From positions 1 through 21,618 of the forward strand of contig JAZTZP010000140.1 of the NCBI GenBank assembly GCA_045637525.1: a stretch of DNA of 21,618 bases, in the 5' to 3' direction. The notes under the pieces were generated by a model that saw only the letters and a program-made list of their open reading frames with translations, was not told the origin of the DNA and did no database searches. Each line of letters starts with the position of its first letter. Position 1 is the stretch's first letter. Below are positions 15,004-21,618 of the stretch, in pieces. A program made the translations under genes and the position numbers. The stretch comes from JAZTZP01 sp045637525 (GTDB taxonomy: Bacteria > Bacillota > Clostridia > UBA1381).

Positions 15004-16257
15004 ATGAGTAAACTTGTAATACACGGTGGCAGGAGGCTGGAGGGAGAGATACCCATTCAGGGTGCCAAGAACTCGGTTTTACCTATACTTGCCGCTACGG
15101 TGCTTAACAGCGGAAAGAATATTGTACATAATTGTCCGAAGCTAAGAGATGTGAATATGACGATAAAGGTTTTGGAAGGCTTAGGCTGTAAGGTCGAAGC
15201 GGAAGGTAATACGCTTACGGTTGATTCATCTACTTTTCATAATTGCAGAATTGATGAGGAGCTTATGCGGCAGATGCGTTCGTCGATTGTTTTTCTTGGT
15301 GCTATAATAGCCGGAAAGGGCGAAGCTATTGTGAGCATGCCGGGCGGCTGTGAGATTGGAGCAAGACCGATAGACCTTCATTTAAAGGCATTGAAGCGTC
15401 TTGGAGTTTCCATTACGGAGAAATACGGATACCTTTATTGCAGGGCGGACAGAATTGAGGGGGCTAGAATACACCTTGATTTTCCGAGCGTGGGGGCAAC
15501 CGAGAATATAATGCTTGCGGCGGCAAAGGCGAAGGGCACGACTGTTATAACAAATGCGGCAAGAGAGCCGGAGATTGCTGATTTGCAGGAGTTTCTTAAC
15601 CGCATGGGTGCAAAGGTGAGCGGAGCAGGCGGAAGCGTTATACGAATTGACGGTGTGACGGAGCTTTATCCGGTAGAGCACAGTATAATTCCGGATCGGA
15701 TTGCGGCTGCTACATATTTAGCTGCCGGAGCGGCGACCGGAGGAACTGTTTCGGTAAGTAATGTGTATTCGTCACATATGAATTCGATGCTTCATCTTCT
15801 GAGCGAAATGGGAAATAAAATAACGGATGATGGTAATCGTGTAACGATTGCGGCACCGGAAAGAATGAAGGCCTTTGGCAGTATAAGAACTATGCCGTAT
15901 CCGGGGTTTCCCACAGATATACAATCGCCTTTTATGACTCTCGCTTGTATAGCAAAAGGAACAAGCGTTATAACGGAAACTATTTTTGAAAACCGGTTCA
16001 GAAACACTGAGGAACTGCGTCGGATGGGTGCTGATATAAATACAAACGGTCGTACTGCGGTAATAATAGGAGTACCGGAGCTTACCGGTGCAAATGTTGT
16101 TGCAGGTGAGCTCAGAGGCGGAGCATCACTTATAATAGCAGGGCTTTGTGCGAACGGTACGACGACAATTGATAAGTGTGAGTTTATAGACAGGGGATAT
16201 GAAGATATTGAGAAAAAGCTCAGTAACTGTGGAGCGCTTATCGAAAGAATAAACTAA
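15004..16257 (+). CDS. UDP-N-acetylglucosamine 1-carboxyvinyltransferase (MurA)
   Basis: It transfers enolpyruvate from phosphoenolpyruvate to UDP-GlcNAc, the first committed step of peptidoglycan synthesis, in the cytoplasm. The 417 residues match the family. Near the N-terminus IQGAKNSVLPILAA carries the conserved Lys-Asn pair (K22, N23). The active-site Cys is present as C116 in MPGGCEIGARPIDLH, so the usual fosfomycin target residue is intact. RMGADI and PGFPTDIQ segments are also typical. AGGGGTG (14989-14995) supports the start. It is followed 19 nt later by ftsQ/divIB, so wall precursor synthesis and septum assembly are probably co-expressed. Low-GC Gram-positives often have a second MurA copy; none is seen in this window. 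Confidence 0.97.
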   Translation: MSKLVIHGGRRLEGEIPIQGAKNSVLPILAATVLNSGKNIVHNCPKLRDVNMTIKVLEGLGCKVEAEGNTLTVDSSTFHNCRIDEELMRQMRSSIVFLGAIIAGKGEAIVSMPGGCEIGARPIDLHLKALKRLGVSITEKYGYLYCRADRIEGARIHLDFPSVGATENIMLAAAKAKGTTVITNAAREPEIADLQEFLNRMGAKVSGAGGSVIRIDGVTELYPVEHSIIPDRIAAATYLAAGAATGGTVSVSNVYSSHMNSMLHLLSEMGNKITDDGNRVTIAAPERMKAFGSIRTMPYPGFPTDIQSPFMTLACIAKGTSVITETIFENRFRNTEELRRMGADINTNGRTAVIIGVPELTGANVVAGELRGGASLIIAGLCANGTTTIDKCEFIDRGYEDIEKKLSNCGALIERIN

Positions 16258-16276
16258 CAGAAAGGATAATCAGATA

Positions 16277-17080
16277 ATGCAAGACAGTAAGAATGTCCGC
16301 AAGGATACACGTCTTAGCGGGGCAGAGCTTAAAAAACGGCATAAAAAGAATTTACGCCGGCGAAATATAATGATTATGGTTACAAGAGTTTTCAGTGTAG
16401 CTTTCATAGCATTTATTACGCTTACGGTAGTATTGTATTTGAATCCGTTGTTTAACGTGAGAAAAGTAAACATCGAAGGTAATGAGCATGTGGAGGTCGA
16501 GTATTTAGAACAGGGACTTAATGCAATAAAGGGAAATAATATTTTCAGACTTTCAAAAAATAAGGTGATGAAAGCATTTTCATACATACACTATTTTGAA
16601 GATGTAGAGCTGAAGAAACGGTATTTTCCTTCGGAGATGACAATAATATTTAAAGAATATACACCATGCGGAACGGCGCAGATTGGTGATAAATTTTATT
16701 TATTTGATAAAGAATTGAAAATACTTGAAGAATCAACTGCATTTATAGAAAAAGCTCCGCGGATATACGGTACGGATGATATACCGATGGAGGAGTTTGT
16801 ATACGGAAGTAAAAACAACAAGGTTTCGGCTCTGGTTGAATGCCTTGAGAAAATGGAAGAAACGGGAGTTATAGAAAAGACGGATGCAATATCCTTTGAG
16901 AGTATATCTGAGATAACTTTTGAGTATGATAAGAAGTTTCATGTTATACTCGGAAGTGCGTATGATGTGGACGCAAAGCTCAGATTATTTCTTGCAACTC
17001 TTTCAAATGCAAGCATGGACGGGAATGCAGGCGGAACTGTTGATTTAAGCAACGGAGGAACTGCATATTATACGCCATGA
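16277..17080 (+). CDS. Cell division protein FtsQ/DivIB
   Basis: A bitopic division protein that scaffolds the septal wall machinery with FtsL/DivIC and FtsB partners. It has 267 residues: a basic cytoplasmic tail (about 1-30), one membrane segment (about 33-57, MIMVTRVFSVAFIAFITLTV) and a POTRA domain (about 58-127) starting FNVRKVNIEGNEHV. A beta domain follows, with YLFDKELKILEE typical of the family. Low sequence conservation outside POTRA is normal for FtsQ/DivIB. The start is backed by AAAGGA (16261-16266). Its place between murA and ftsZ fits a division and cell-wall cluster. Genes for FtsA, FtsW and the remaining Mur enzymes are not nearby. Confidence 0.88.
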   Translation: MQDSKNVRKDTRLSGAELKKRHKKNLRRRNIMIMVTRVFSVAFIAFITLTVVLYLNPLFNVRKVNIEGNEHVEVEYLEQGLNAIKGNNIFRLSKNKVMKAFSYIHYFEDVELKKRYFPSEMTIIFKEYTPCGTAQIGDKFYLFDKELKILEESTAFIEKAPRIYGTDDIPMEEFVYGSKNNKVSALVECLEKMEETGVIEKTDAISFESISEITFEYDKKFHVILGSAYDVDAKLRLFLATLSNASMDGNAGGTVDLSNGGTAYYTP

Positions 17081-17099
17081 TGTACAAATAATGCAAAAT

Positions 17100-17153
17100 A
17101 AACTTTTTTAAGTGTATTTTGTGTAAAATTCACAAAAAATGACAAAAAAGTTT
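17100..17153 (+). terminator. AT-rich nested hairpin between ftsQ and ftsZ
   Basis: AAACTTTTTT (17100-17109) pairs with AAAAAAGTTT (17144-17153), and inside it TTTTGTG (17117-17123) pairs with CACAAAA (17131-17137). It lies 20 nt after the ftsQ stop and lacks a G-C core, so it may be a weak terminator or a processing site. Confidence 0.35.
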
Positions 17154-17198
17154 ATAAATATTTTTACATAAAAAATGCAAGAACTTTTGAAATTCCTA

Positions 17199-17227
17199 TT
17201 GATAAGTTTGAAAAAAAATAGTACAAT
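17199..17227 (+). promoter_or_regulatory. Promoter of ftsZ
   Basis: TTGATA (17199-17204) and TACAAT (17222-17227) have a 17-nt spacer. The start would be near 17234, giving a short leader of about 46 nt. Confidence 0.7.
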
Positions 17228-17246
17228 AATAATATATGTGTAAAAT

Positions 17247-17256
17247 GCCAATTGGC
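17247..17256. promoter_or_regulatory. Palindrome GCCAATTGGC in the ftsZ leader
   Basis: A perfect 10-bp palindrome, GC-rich at its ends, lies in otherwise AT-rich DNA about 13 nt after the expected transcription start and 14 nt before the ftsZ ribosome site. It could be a repressor site or a small hairpin. Confidence 0.3.
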
Positions 17257-17279
17257 TTAAAATACGAAGGAGGATTCAC

Positions 17280-18398
17280 ATGAGTGCAATGCCAATAGAT
17301 TTAGAAAACGAAAATTATATCGACGGGGCAAGAATTAAAGTAGTAGGTGTTGGCGGCGGTGGTAACAACGCAGTAGACAGAATGATTGAGGCCGGAGTTG
17401 AGAAAGCGGAGTTTATCTGTGTAAATACAGATGCTCAACAGCTTGCTAACGTTAAGGCGCCAACAGTAATACAGCTTGGCTCAAGAATAACAAACGGTTT
17501 GGGAGCCGGTGCTAATCCGGAGATCGGTCGTCAGGCAGCTGAGGAAACAAAGGAAGAGATAAAAAATCTTCTTCAGAATACGGAAATGGTATTTATAACA
17601 GCCGGCATGGGCGGCGGAACCGGTACAGGTGCGGCGCCGATTATTGCAGAAGTATCAAAATCAATGGGAATACTTACTGTTGCTGTAGTAACAAAGCCGT
17701 TCTTCTTTGAAGGTCCTCAGAGAATGAGAAATGCTGAAGAGGGAATAAAGTCTCTTGCTGATAAGGTTGACGCTATTGTTACAATTCCTAACGACTTGTT
17801 ATTTAAAATTGCAGACAAGAAAGTAACTATAAATGATTCTTTCAAGCTTGCTGATGATGTTTTAAGACAGGGTGTTCAGGGTATTATCGAGGTTATAACA
17901 CAACGCGGAATAATGAACTGTGACTTTGCTGATGTACGTACAATCATGAAGGATTCAGGCGTTGCTCATATGGGTATCGGAATCGGCAAGGGTGAGAATG
18001 CGCCTCAGGATGCTGTAAGAGCGGCAATTGAGAGTCCGCTTTTAGAGACAAGTATTGTTGGTGCAGAAAATGTGCTTCTTAACATAACAGGCGGAACAGA
18101 GTTCTCACTTGTTGATATGGGTGAGGTTTCGAGCGTAGTAAGAGACATGGTTTCTGAAAATGCGAACATAATAGTTGGAACAGCTATGGATGAAAGCTTA
18201 AAGGATGAAATTAAGGTTACTCTTATAGCTACCGGTCTTGATGCAAACGTTAAGAGATCAAGAGGTACTGAGCAGAGAAGAACAGGCGGTACAGCTGCAA
18301 GAACAGTTGCGAGCGATGACGACGCTGTATTTACAAGAAAGCTGAAGCCCGGAATGGACGATATAAACGTGCCGACATTCTTCAGACCGAAAAACTAA
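17280..18398 (+). CDS. Cell division GTPase FtsZ
   Basis: A tubulin-like GTPase that polymerises into the Z ring at mid-cell. The 372 residues are a normal length. GTP-binding motifs are clear: VVGVGGGGNNAV (21-32), the tubulin signature AGMGGGTGTGAAP (108-120) and the T7 loop region NCDFADV (213-219) with the catalytic acidic residues. A short variable linker precedes the C-terminal peptide DDINVPTFFRPKN, the docking site for partners such as FtsA, SepF and EzrA. The position usually read as Leu/Leu in N-L-D-F-A-D-V is Cys (C214), a mild change. AAGGAGG before the ATG is a strong ribosome site. It has its own promoter and two hairpins after it, so it is probably transcribed alone. No ftsA lies beside it, so a membrane anchor such as SepF must be encoded elsewhere. 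Confidence 0.98.
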   Translation: MSAMPIDLENENYIDGARIKVVGVGGGGNNAVDRMIEAGVEKAEFICVNTDAQQLANVKAPTVIQLGSRITNGLGAGANPEIGRQAAEETKEEIKNLLQNTEMVFITAGMGGGTGTGAAPIIAEVSKSMGILTVAVVTKPFFFEGPQRMRNAEEGIKSLADKVDAIVTIPNDLLFKIADKKVTINDSFKLADDVLRQGVQGIIEVITQRGIMNCDFADVRTIMKDSGVAHMGIGIGKGENAPQDAVRAAIESPLLETSIVGAENVLLNITGGTEFSLVDMGEVSSVVRDMVSENANIIVGTAMDESLKDEIKVTLIATGLDANVKRSRGTEQRRTGGTAARTVASDDDAVFTRKLKPGMDDINVPTFFRPKN

Positions 18399-18403
18399 GT
18401 TTT

Positions 18404-18438
18404 AAAAAAAACAAGTCTTTTTAAAAGGCTTGTTTTTT
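18404..18438 (+). terminator. Terminator after ftsZ
   Basis: AAAAAACAAGTCTTT pairs with AAAGGCTTGTTTTTT around a TTA loop, followed directly by the T-run of the 3' arm. It begins 6 nt after the stop codon. Confidence 0.85.
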
Positions 18439-18454
18439 GATGTGTAATTATATA

Positions 18455-18481
18455 CTATTATTAAAAAATAATAGAATTTTT
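18455..18481 (+). terminator. Second hairpin behind ftsZ
   Basis: CTATTATT (18455-18462) and AATAATAG (18467-18474) form a perfect but AT-only stem followed by AATTTTTC. It may be a back-up terminator. The rest of the gap up to the nifS promoter is AT-rich with no gene. Confidence 0.45.
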
Positions 18482-18543
18482 CATCAAAAAAGCAGACAAA
18501 AGAAAATATTCACAAAAAATTAACGTAATATTTTAGTAAGCAC

Positions 18544-18572
18544 TTGACAATCATGGCAAATAGTTGTATAAT
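18544..18572 (+). promoter_or_regulatory. Strong promoter of nifS-nifU
   Basis: TTGACA (18544-18549) and TATAAT (18567-18572) are both consensus with a 17-nt spacer, the best promoter in the window. Transcription should start near 18579, just before a large palindrome. Confidence 0.82.
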
Positions 18573-18584
18573 ATATATGTTATA

Positions 18585-18612
18585 TGATATATGAATATGT
18601 GTTCATATATCA
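18585..18612. promoter_or_regulatory. Inverted repeat at the start of the nifS transcript
   Basis: TGATATATGAA (18585-18595) and TTCATATATCA (18602-18612) are perfect inverted copies separated by TATGTG. The repeat starts about 6 nt after the expected transcription start, so it could be a repressor operator or a 5' stabilising hairpin. Fe-S operons are commonly repressed by Rrf2/IscR regulators, but no such gene is in the window and the sequence is not a recognised IscR site. Confidence 0.5.
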
Positions 18613-18672
18613 GTAAATAATATTCCGTGAAAAGCGGTTAATATATACGTTACTGAAAGGTTATGATAATTA

Positions 18673-19860
18673 ATGAAAAAATCAATATACATGGATAACA
18701 ATGCCACTACATCATTAAAAAGAGAAGTATATGATGCAATGGTTCCTTATCTTACGGAGTATTACGGCAACGCGTCATCTAAGTTTTATCAGATTGGAAG
18801 AGACGCGGAGGCTGCTGTATATAAGGCTCGTGAGACGGTTGCGAATGCGATTGGCGCAAAGGTAAATGAAATATATTTTACGGCGTCCGGATGTGAAGCT
18901 GATAACTGGGCACTGAAGGGAATAGCATTTGCCAACAGTGCAAAGGGTAATCATATTATAACAAGCGAGATTGAGCATCATGCAATTCTTCATGCGTGTA
19001 AATGGCTTGAGAAACAGGGATTTAAGGTGACATACCTTCCTGTTGACAAGGATGGAAGAGTGGATCCTGCTGATGTTGAGAATGCCATTGATGAAAATAC
19101 TATATTAATCAGTATAATGACGGCGAATAATGAAATCGGAACTATTCAGCCGATAAGGGAAATAAGCGAAATAGCAAAGGCACACAAGGTTATATTCCAT
19201 ACAGACGCAGTACAGGCGATAGGTCATATGCCCGTAGATGTAAAAGAGCTTGGGGTTGATATGCTGTCGCTTTCCGGTCATAAGTTCCATGGTCCGAAAG
19301 GTGTTGGCGTACTCTATATAAGAAACGGAGTAAGGATAGAAAATCTTATTCACGGTGGCGGACAGGAAAGAGGAAAGAGGGCGGCAACGGAAAATCTTGC
19401 CGGAATTGTCGGAATTGCTAAGGCAATAGAGCTTGCAACGGAGAACCTTGAAGAGAATATGGCTAAGCTTAAAAGCTTAAGGGACAGGCTTATAAAGGGA
19501 ATAAGCGAGAATATTCCGTATTGCAGACTAAACGGCTCGACTCAGCATCGTCTTTGCAATAATGTTAACTTCTCTTTTAAATATATTGAAGGCGAATCGA
19601 TACTTATGCTTCTTGATATGTACGGAGTTGCGGCATCAAGCGGAAGTGCATGTGCATCGGGCTCGTTAGATCCGTCTCACGTGCTTCTGGCGATTGGTCT
19701 TCCTCATGAAATTGCACACGGGTCTTTAAGACTGAGTGTGGGCGATGAGAATACGGAAGAAGAGGTTGATTACGTAATAGAAGTACTTCCGAAAATAGTG
19801 GAGAGATTAAGACAGATGTCTCCACTGTATGAAGGTGTAGAAAAAGGAAAGGAAGAATAA
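18673..19860 (+). CDS. Cysteine desulfurase (NifS/IscS family)
   Basis: A PLP-dependent enzyme that removes sulfur from cysteine as a persulfide and hands it to the NifU scaffold. The 395 residues match the class. Seen motifs: the N-terminal YMDNNATTSL, EHHAILH with the conserved His (about 103), the PLP-site region TDAVQAIGH, the PLP Lys K204 in SGHKFHGPKG, and the persulfide Cys C327 in SSGSACASGSLDPSHV. The short loop around this Cys fits group I (NifS/IscS-like) enzymes. GAAAGG lies about 12 nt before the ATG. The gap to nifU is 3 nt, so the two are translated together. Only this minimal pair is present, with no IscR, IscA, HscA or ferredoxin genes, which is usual in Clostridia. Confidence 0.95.
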   Translation: MKKSIYMDNNATTSLKREVYDAMVPYLTEYYGNASSKFYQIGRDAEAAVYKARETVANAIGAKVNEIYFTASGCEADNWALKGIAFANSAKGNHIITSEIEHHAILHACKWLEKQGFKVTYLPVDKDGRVDPADVENAIDENTILISIMTANNEIGTIQPIREISEIAKAHKVIFHTDAVQAIGHMPVDVKELGVDMLSLSGHKFHGPKGVGVLYIRNGVRIENLIHGGGQERGKRAATENLAGIVGIAKAIELATENLEENMAKLKSLRDRLIKGISENIPYCRLNGSTQHRLCNNVNFSFKYIEGESILMLLDMYGVAASSGSACASGSLDPSHVLLAIGLPHEIAHGSLRLSVGDENTEEEVDYVIEVLPKIVERLRQMSPLYEGVEKGKEE

Positions 19861-19863
19861 AAA

Positions 19864-20298
19864 ATGTATAGTGAAAAAGTAATGGATCATTTTGCAAATC
19901 CGAGAAATGTCGGAGAAATAGAGGATGCAAATGCGGTAGGACAGGTAGGAAACGCAAAATGTGGCGATATAATGAAAATTTATATGGACATACAGGATAA
20001 CATAATAAAGGACGTGAAGTTCAAAACATTCGGTTGCGGTGCTGCGATTGCAACAAGCTCAATGGCAACGGAGCTTGTGAAGGGCAAGACGGTTGAAGAA
20101 GCGTTAGAGCTTACAAATAAAGCTGTAATGGAAGCTTTGGACGGTCTTCCTTCAGAAAAAGTGCATTGCTCGGTATTGGCAGAAGAAGCAATTCATGCCG
20201 CAATAGAAGATTACCGTGCAAGAATGGGAATTGAAAATGATGAAAACGGCAAATGCGGTATATGCTGCAAAAAATGCCGTAATCATGACGAGGATTAA
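19864..20298 (+). CDS. Fe-S cluster scaffold NifU/IscU-like, with cysteine tail
   Basis: A scaffold on which [2Fe-2S] clusters are built from sulfur delivered by NifS. The IscU core covers about 1-122, starting YSEKVMDHFANPRNVGEI. It has the three cluster cysteines C33 (AKCGD, with D35), C58 (GCGAAIA) and C102 (HCSVLAEE). The chain then extends to 144 residues with an added tail, KCGICCKKC (C131, C134, C135, C138), that the short IscU proteins of proteobacteria lack. The tail might bind a metal or cluster or relay sulfur; this is inference. Its ribosome site AAAGGAAAGGAAG lies inside the end of nifS. It converges on holB across a shared terminator. Confidence 0.93.
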   Translation: MYSEKVMDHFANPRNVGEIEDANAVGQVGNAKCGDIMKIYMDIQDNIIKDVKFKTFGCGAAIATSSMATELVKGKTVEEALELTNKAVMEALDGLPSEKVHCSVLAEEAIHAAIEDYRARMGIENDENGKCGICCKKCRNHDED

Positions 20299-20305
20299 TT
20301 AAAAA

Positions 20306-20354
20306 TGGCTGTTTATCGGTGATTTTTGGAAAATACCGGTAAACAGCCTTTTTA
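20306..20354. terminator. Bidirectional terminator between nifU and holB
   Basis: GGCTGTTTATCGGT (20307-20320) pairs with ACCGGTAAACAGCC (20335-20348) through one wobble, with an A-run before it and a T-run after it. It can therefore serve both convergent transcripts. It lies only a few bases from each stop codon. Confidence 0.88.
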
Positions 20355-20356
20355 AT

Positions 20357-21349
20357 TTACATTTTGGTTTTATTGAAGGTTTTAATTTTTAAAGCGGTAT
20401 ATAATGAAAGCGCTTTTGTGTTGACAAAGTGTTTGTTCATTTTATGGGCAGTTGCAAGCACCTCGGCGGCGTTGATAAGATAGTCTGTATCGTATAAAGC
20501 TGCCATGTTATTTAAGAATTTCATAATATCCTTGTTTATTATATTATCAGCCGGAGTTGTTGCAATAAGCAGTATATCACGTATGAGTATTATCCAGAAG
20601 TCAAGTATTTCATGGATATGTTCTTTGTTTGCTTCAAAAAAATCCGAAATCAGATATATATTAGATAATCCGGGAGCTAAAAGTTCACGAATTTTCTTTA
20701 CGGAGTCTTCACGCAGGTGTCTGAAGCTTTCATCGGTAACATATCTGTCTATTTTTCCGGGGTTCCCTTCTGAAAAGCTTACAAGGAAATCCCGACGTGA
20801 GGTTTCTTCGGGATAGCGATTATCTACATAGCTGTAAAGTGTGTTTTTTGAAACTCGTGAGAATTTTATGGTTGTACAGCGTGACAGGATGGTCGGTAAA
20901 AGCTCGTCTGTTTTACTTATTATTATAAATACTGCGTATTCCGGTGGCTCTTCAAGCGTTTTTAAAAATGCGTTTTGCGCTTCTGTTGTTAAAAGCTCGC
21001 CTTCGGGGATTATATAGACTTTGCTTCTGCTCCCGAAAGGCTTTGTATACACATCTTCATTTACTTTTCGTATCGGCTCTACGCCGATGCTTTTTTTGTT
21101 GTCTTCTCTGTTGACAAAAATAATATCGGGATTGGTATTTGCCTTTGCCTGAATGCATGTCGGGCATAAGGTACAGGGGGCATTTGCGGGACTTTCGCAT
21201 ACCAATGCATTTGCCAGAAGCTTTGCGGCTTCAAGCTTTCCGAGACCTTCTTCGCCTAAGAACAGATAAGCATGACTGTTTGTTCCGGCTCGGACTGTGG
21301 ATATTAATTTATTCAGAGTTTCTTCGTGAAATATATTATAACCGTACAT
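20357..21349 (-). CDS. DNA polymerase III delta prime subunit (HolB)
   Basis: A clamp-loader subunit that helps load the sliding clamp during replication. The 330 residues keep the family layout: SHAYLFLGEEGLGKLEAA (about 25-42) as the P-loop region, a four-Cys zinc module (C51, C59, C62, C65), LLTTEAQNAFLKTLEEPP (119-136) and the SRC motif in TILSRCTTIKF (about 153-163). The P-loop reads GLGKLEA, with Leu in place of the usual Ser/Thr, and the Walker B-like strand VYIIPEGELL lacks the DxD/E acid pair. This copy probably does not hydrolyse ATP, as is known for delta prime in some bacteria. AAGGA lies 8 nt before the ATG on the minus strand. The related dnaX protein would be longer and have a full P-loop, so HolB is the better assignment. 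Confidence 0.9.
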   Translation of the reverse strand: MYGYNIFHEETLNKLISTVRAGTNSHAYLFLGEEGLGKLEAAKLLANALVCESPANAPCTLCPTCIQAKANTNPDIIFVNREDNKKSIGVEPIRKVNEDVYTKPFGSRSKVYIIPEGELLTTEAQNAFLKTLEEPPEYAVFIIISKTDELLPTILSRCTTIKFSRVSKNTLYSYVDNRYPEETSRRDFLVSFSEGNPGKIDRYVTDESFRHLREDSVKKIRELLAPGLSNIYLISDFFEANKEHIHEILDFWIILIRDILLIATTPADNIINKDIMKFLNNMAALYDTDYLINAAEVLATAHKMNKHFVNTKALSLYTALKIKTFNKTKM

Positions 21350-21400
21350 AATTTTTTCCTTAAGTATTTAATCATATTTTTATTTTTTAATCATACTTAT

Positions 21401-21429
21401 ATTGTACCATGTTTTTTCGGAAAAATCAA
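21401..21429 (-). promoter_or_regulatory. Promoter of holB
   Basis: Read on the minus strand, TTGATT (21429-21424) and TACAAT (21406-21401) are 17 nt apart. Transcription would start near 21394, about 45 nt before the ATG. Confidence 0.7.
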
Positions 21430-21477
21430 GACTAAAAAGAAAAGTTTTTTTGCGGCTTTTGAATGAGTTAATAATTT

Positions 21478-21618
21478 ATAAATTATAGTTTATCTTACTA
21501 ATTAAGGATAGGCTTTTGATATGCTTTGCTAATAGGCTCCCTTGTGTAACACCCCAGGGTGGCTTCTCTTGACGAAGTCAATTCACCTTCAGGGAGCTGT
21601 CGCTGAAAGCGACTGAGG
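21478..21618. repeat. Edge of a second structured repeat, cut by the window end
   Basis: The segment begins with a 17-mer (21478-21494) that is the exact reverse complement of 738-754. It goes on to several short hairpins: TTGAC/GTCAA, CACCC/GGGTG and GTCGCT/AGCGAC, the last with loop GAA. AGGCTCCCTTG is echoed by AGGGAGCT. The strings GGCTCCCTTGTGTAA and GGGAGCTGTCGC resemble a repeat I know as frequent in gut Oscillospiraceae genomes; this is from memory, not a search. No gene is seen. Confidence 0.6.

Noticed and set aside
16270..16587. A 105-codon minus-strand ORF over ftsQ
   Set aside because: It is a shadow of the FtsQ/DivIB gene, with no ribosome site or domain.
19604..19957. A 117-codon minus-strand ORF across nifS and nifU
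   Set aside because: It is antisense to two well-supported genes and its composition is low-complexity (Leu, Pro, His).
1..21618. CRISPR arrays, tRNA or rRNA genes, transposases and prophage genes
   Set aside because: I saw no regularly spaced short repeats, cloverleaf sequences, rRNA-like segments or mobile-element proteins anywhere in the window.

Overview
The window looks like the chromosome of a low-GC Gram-positive anaerobe of class Clostridia, probably a gut Oscillospiraceae/Ruminococcaceae-type organism. The evidence is AT-rich genes with strong GGAGG-type ribosome sites, TTGACA/TATAAT promoters with 17-nt spacers, a Firmicutes RNase M5, a class III fructose-bisphosphatase, a giant 2-hydroxyacyl-CoA dehydratase activase-like protein, a DivIB/FtsQ, and a repeat at the right edge of a kind common in gut Clostridia. 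I cannot name genus or species from sequence alone.

Layout. Positions 1-757 hold no convincing gene. They contain two diverged copies of a repeat of about 290 bp in opposite orientation, a very large imperfect inverted repeat. Next comes a secreted C-type-lectin-like protein (1101-2381), preceded by a structured leader that carries an intrinsic terminator, a competing pairing and a 34-codon upstream ORF. A stand-alone DUF4143 AAA ATPase follows (2547-3842), then a membrane-anchored HtrA protease (4001-5230). Between HtrA and the next gene lies a candidate small RNA with its own promoter and terminator (about 5278-5372). A CdaR/PucR-type regulator (5585-6661) is followed by a tight run of four genes: an S41 processing protease (TTG start), fbp, a 1418-residue activase-like ATPase and RNase M5 (6741-14814).

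The right half is core cell biology: murA and ftsQ/divIB (15004-17080, envelope and septum), ftsZ with its own promoter and terminators (17280-18398), nifS-nifU for Fe-S cluster assembly (18673-20298), and on the minus strand holB, the DNA polymerase III delta prime subunit (20357-21349), convergent with nifU across a shared bidirectional terminator. The last 140 bases enter another repeat that runs off the window.

How the parts fit. HtrA and the S41 protease both act outside the membrane in protein quality control, and they flank a metabolite-sensing regulator. The nifS-nifU pair would supply clusters to Fe-S proteins such as the activase-like ATPase, whose two ATPase halves each keep the cysteine pair that holds a bridging [4Fe-4S] cluster in known activator dimers. 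murA, ftsQ and ftsZ form a division and wall cluster that lacks ftsA. The least explained elements are the lectin-gene leader, the intergenic small RNA, the paired inverted repeat and the palindrome in the nifS leader.
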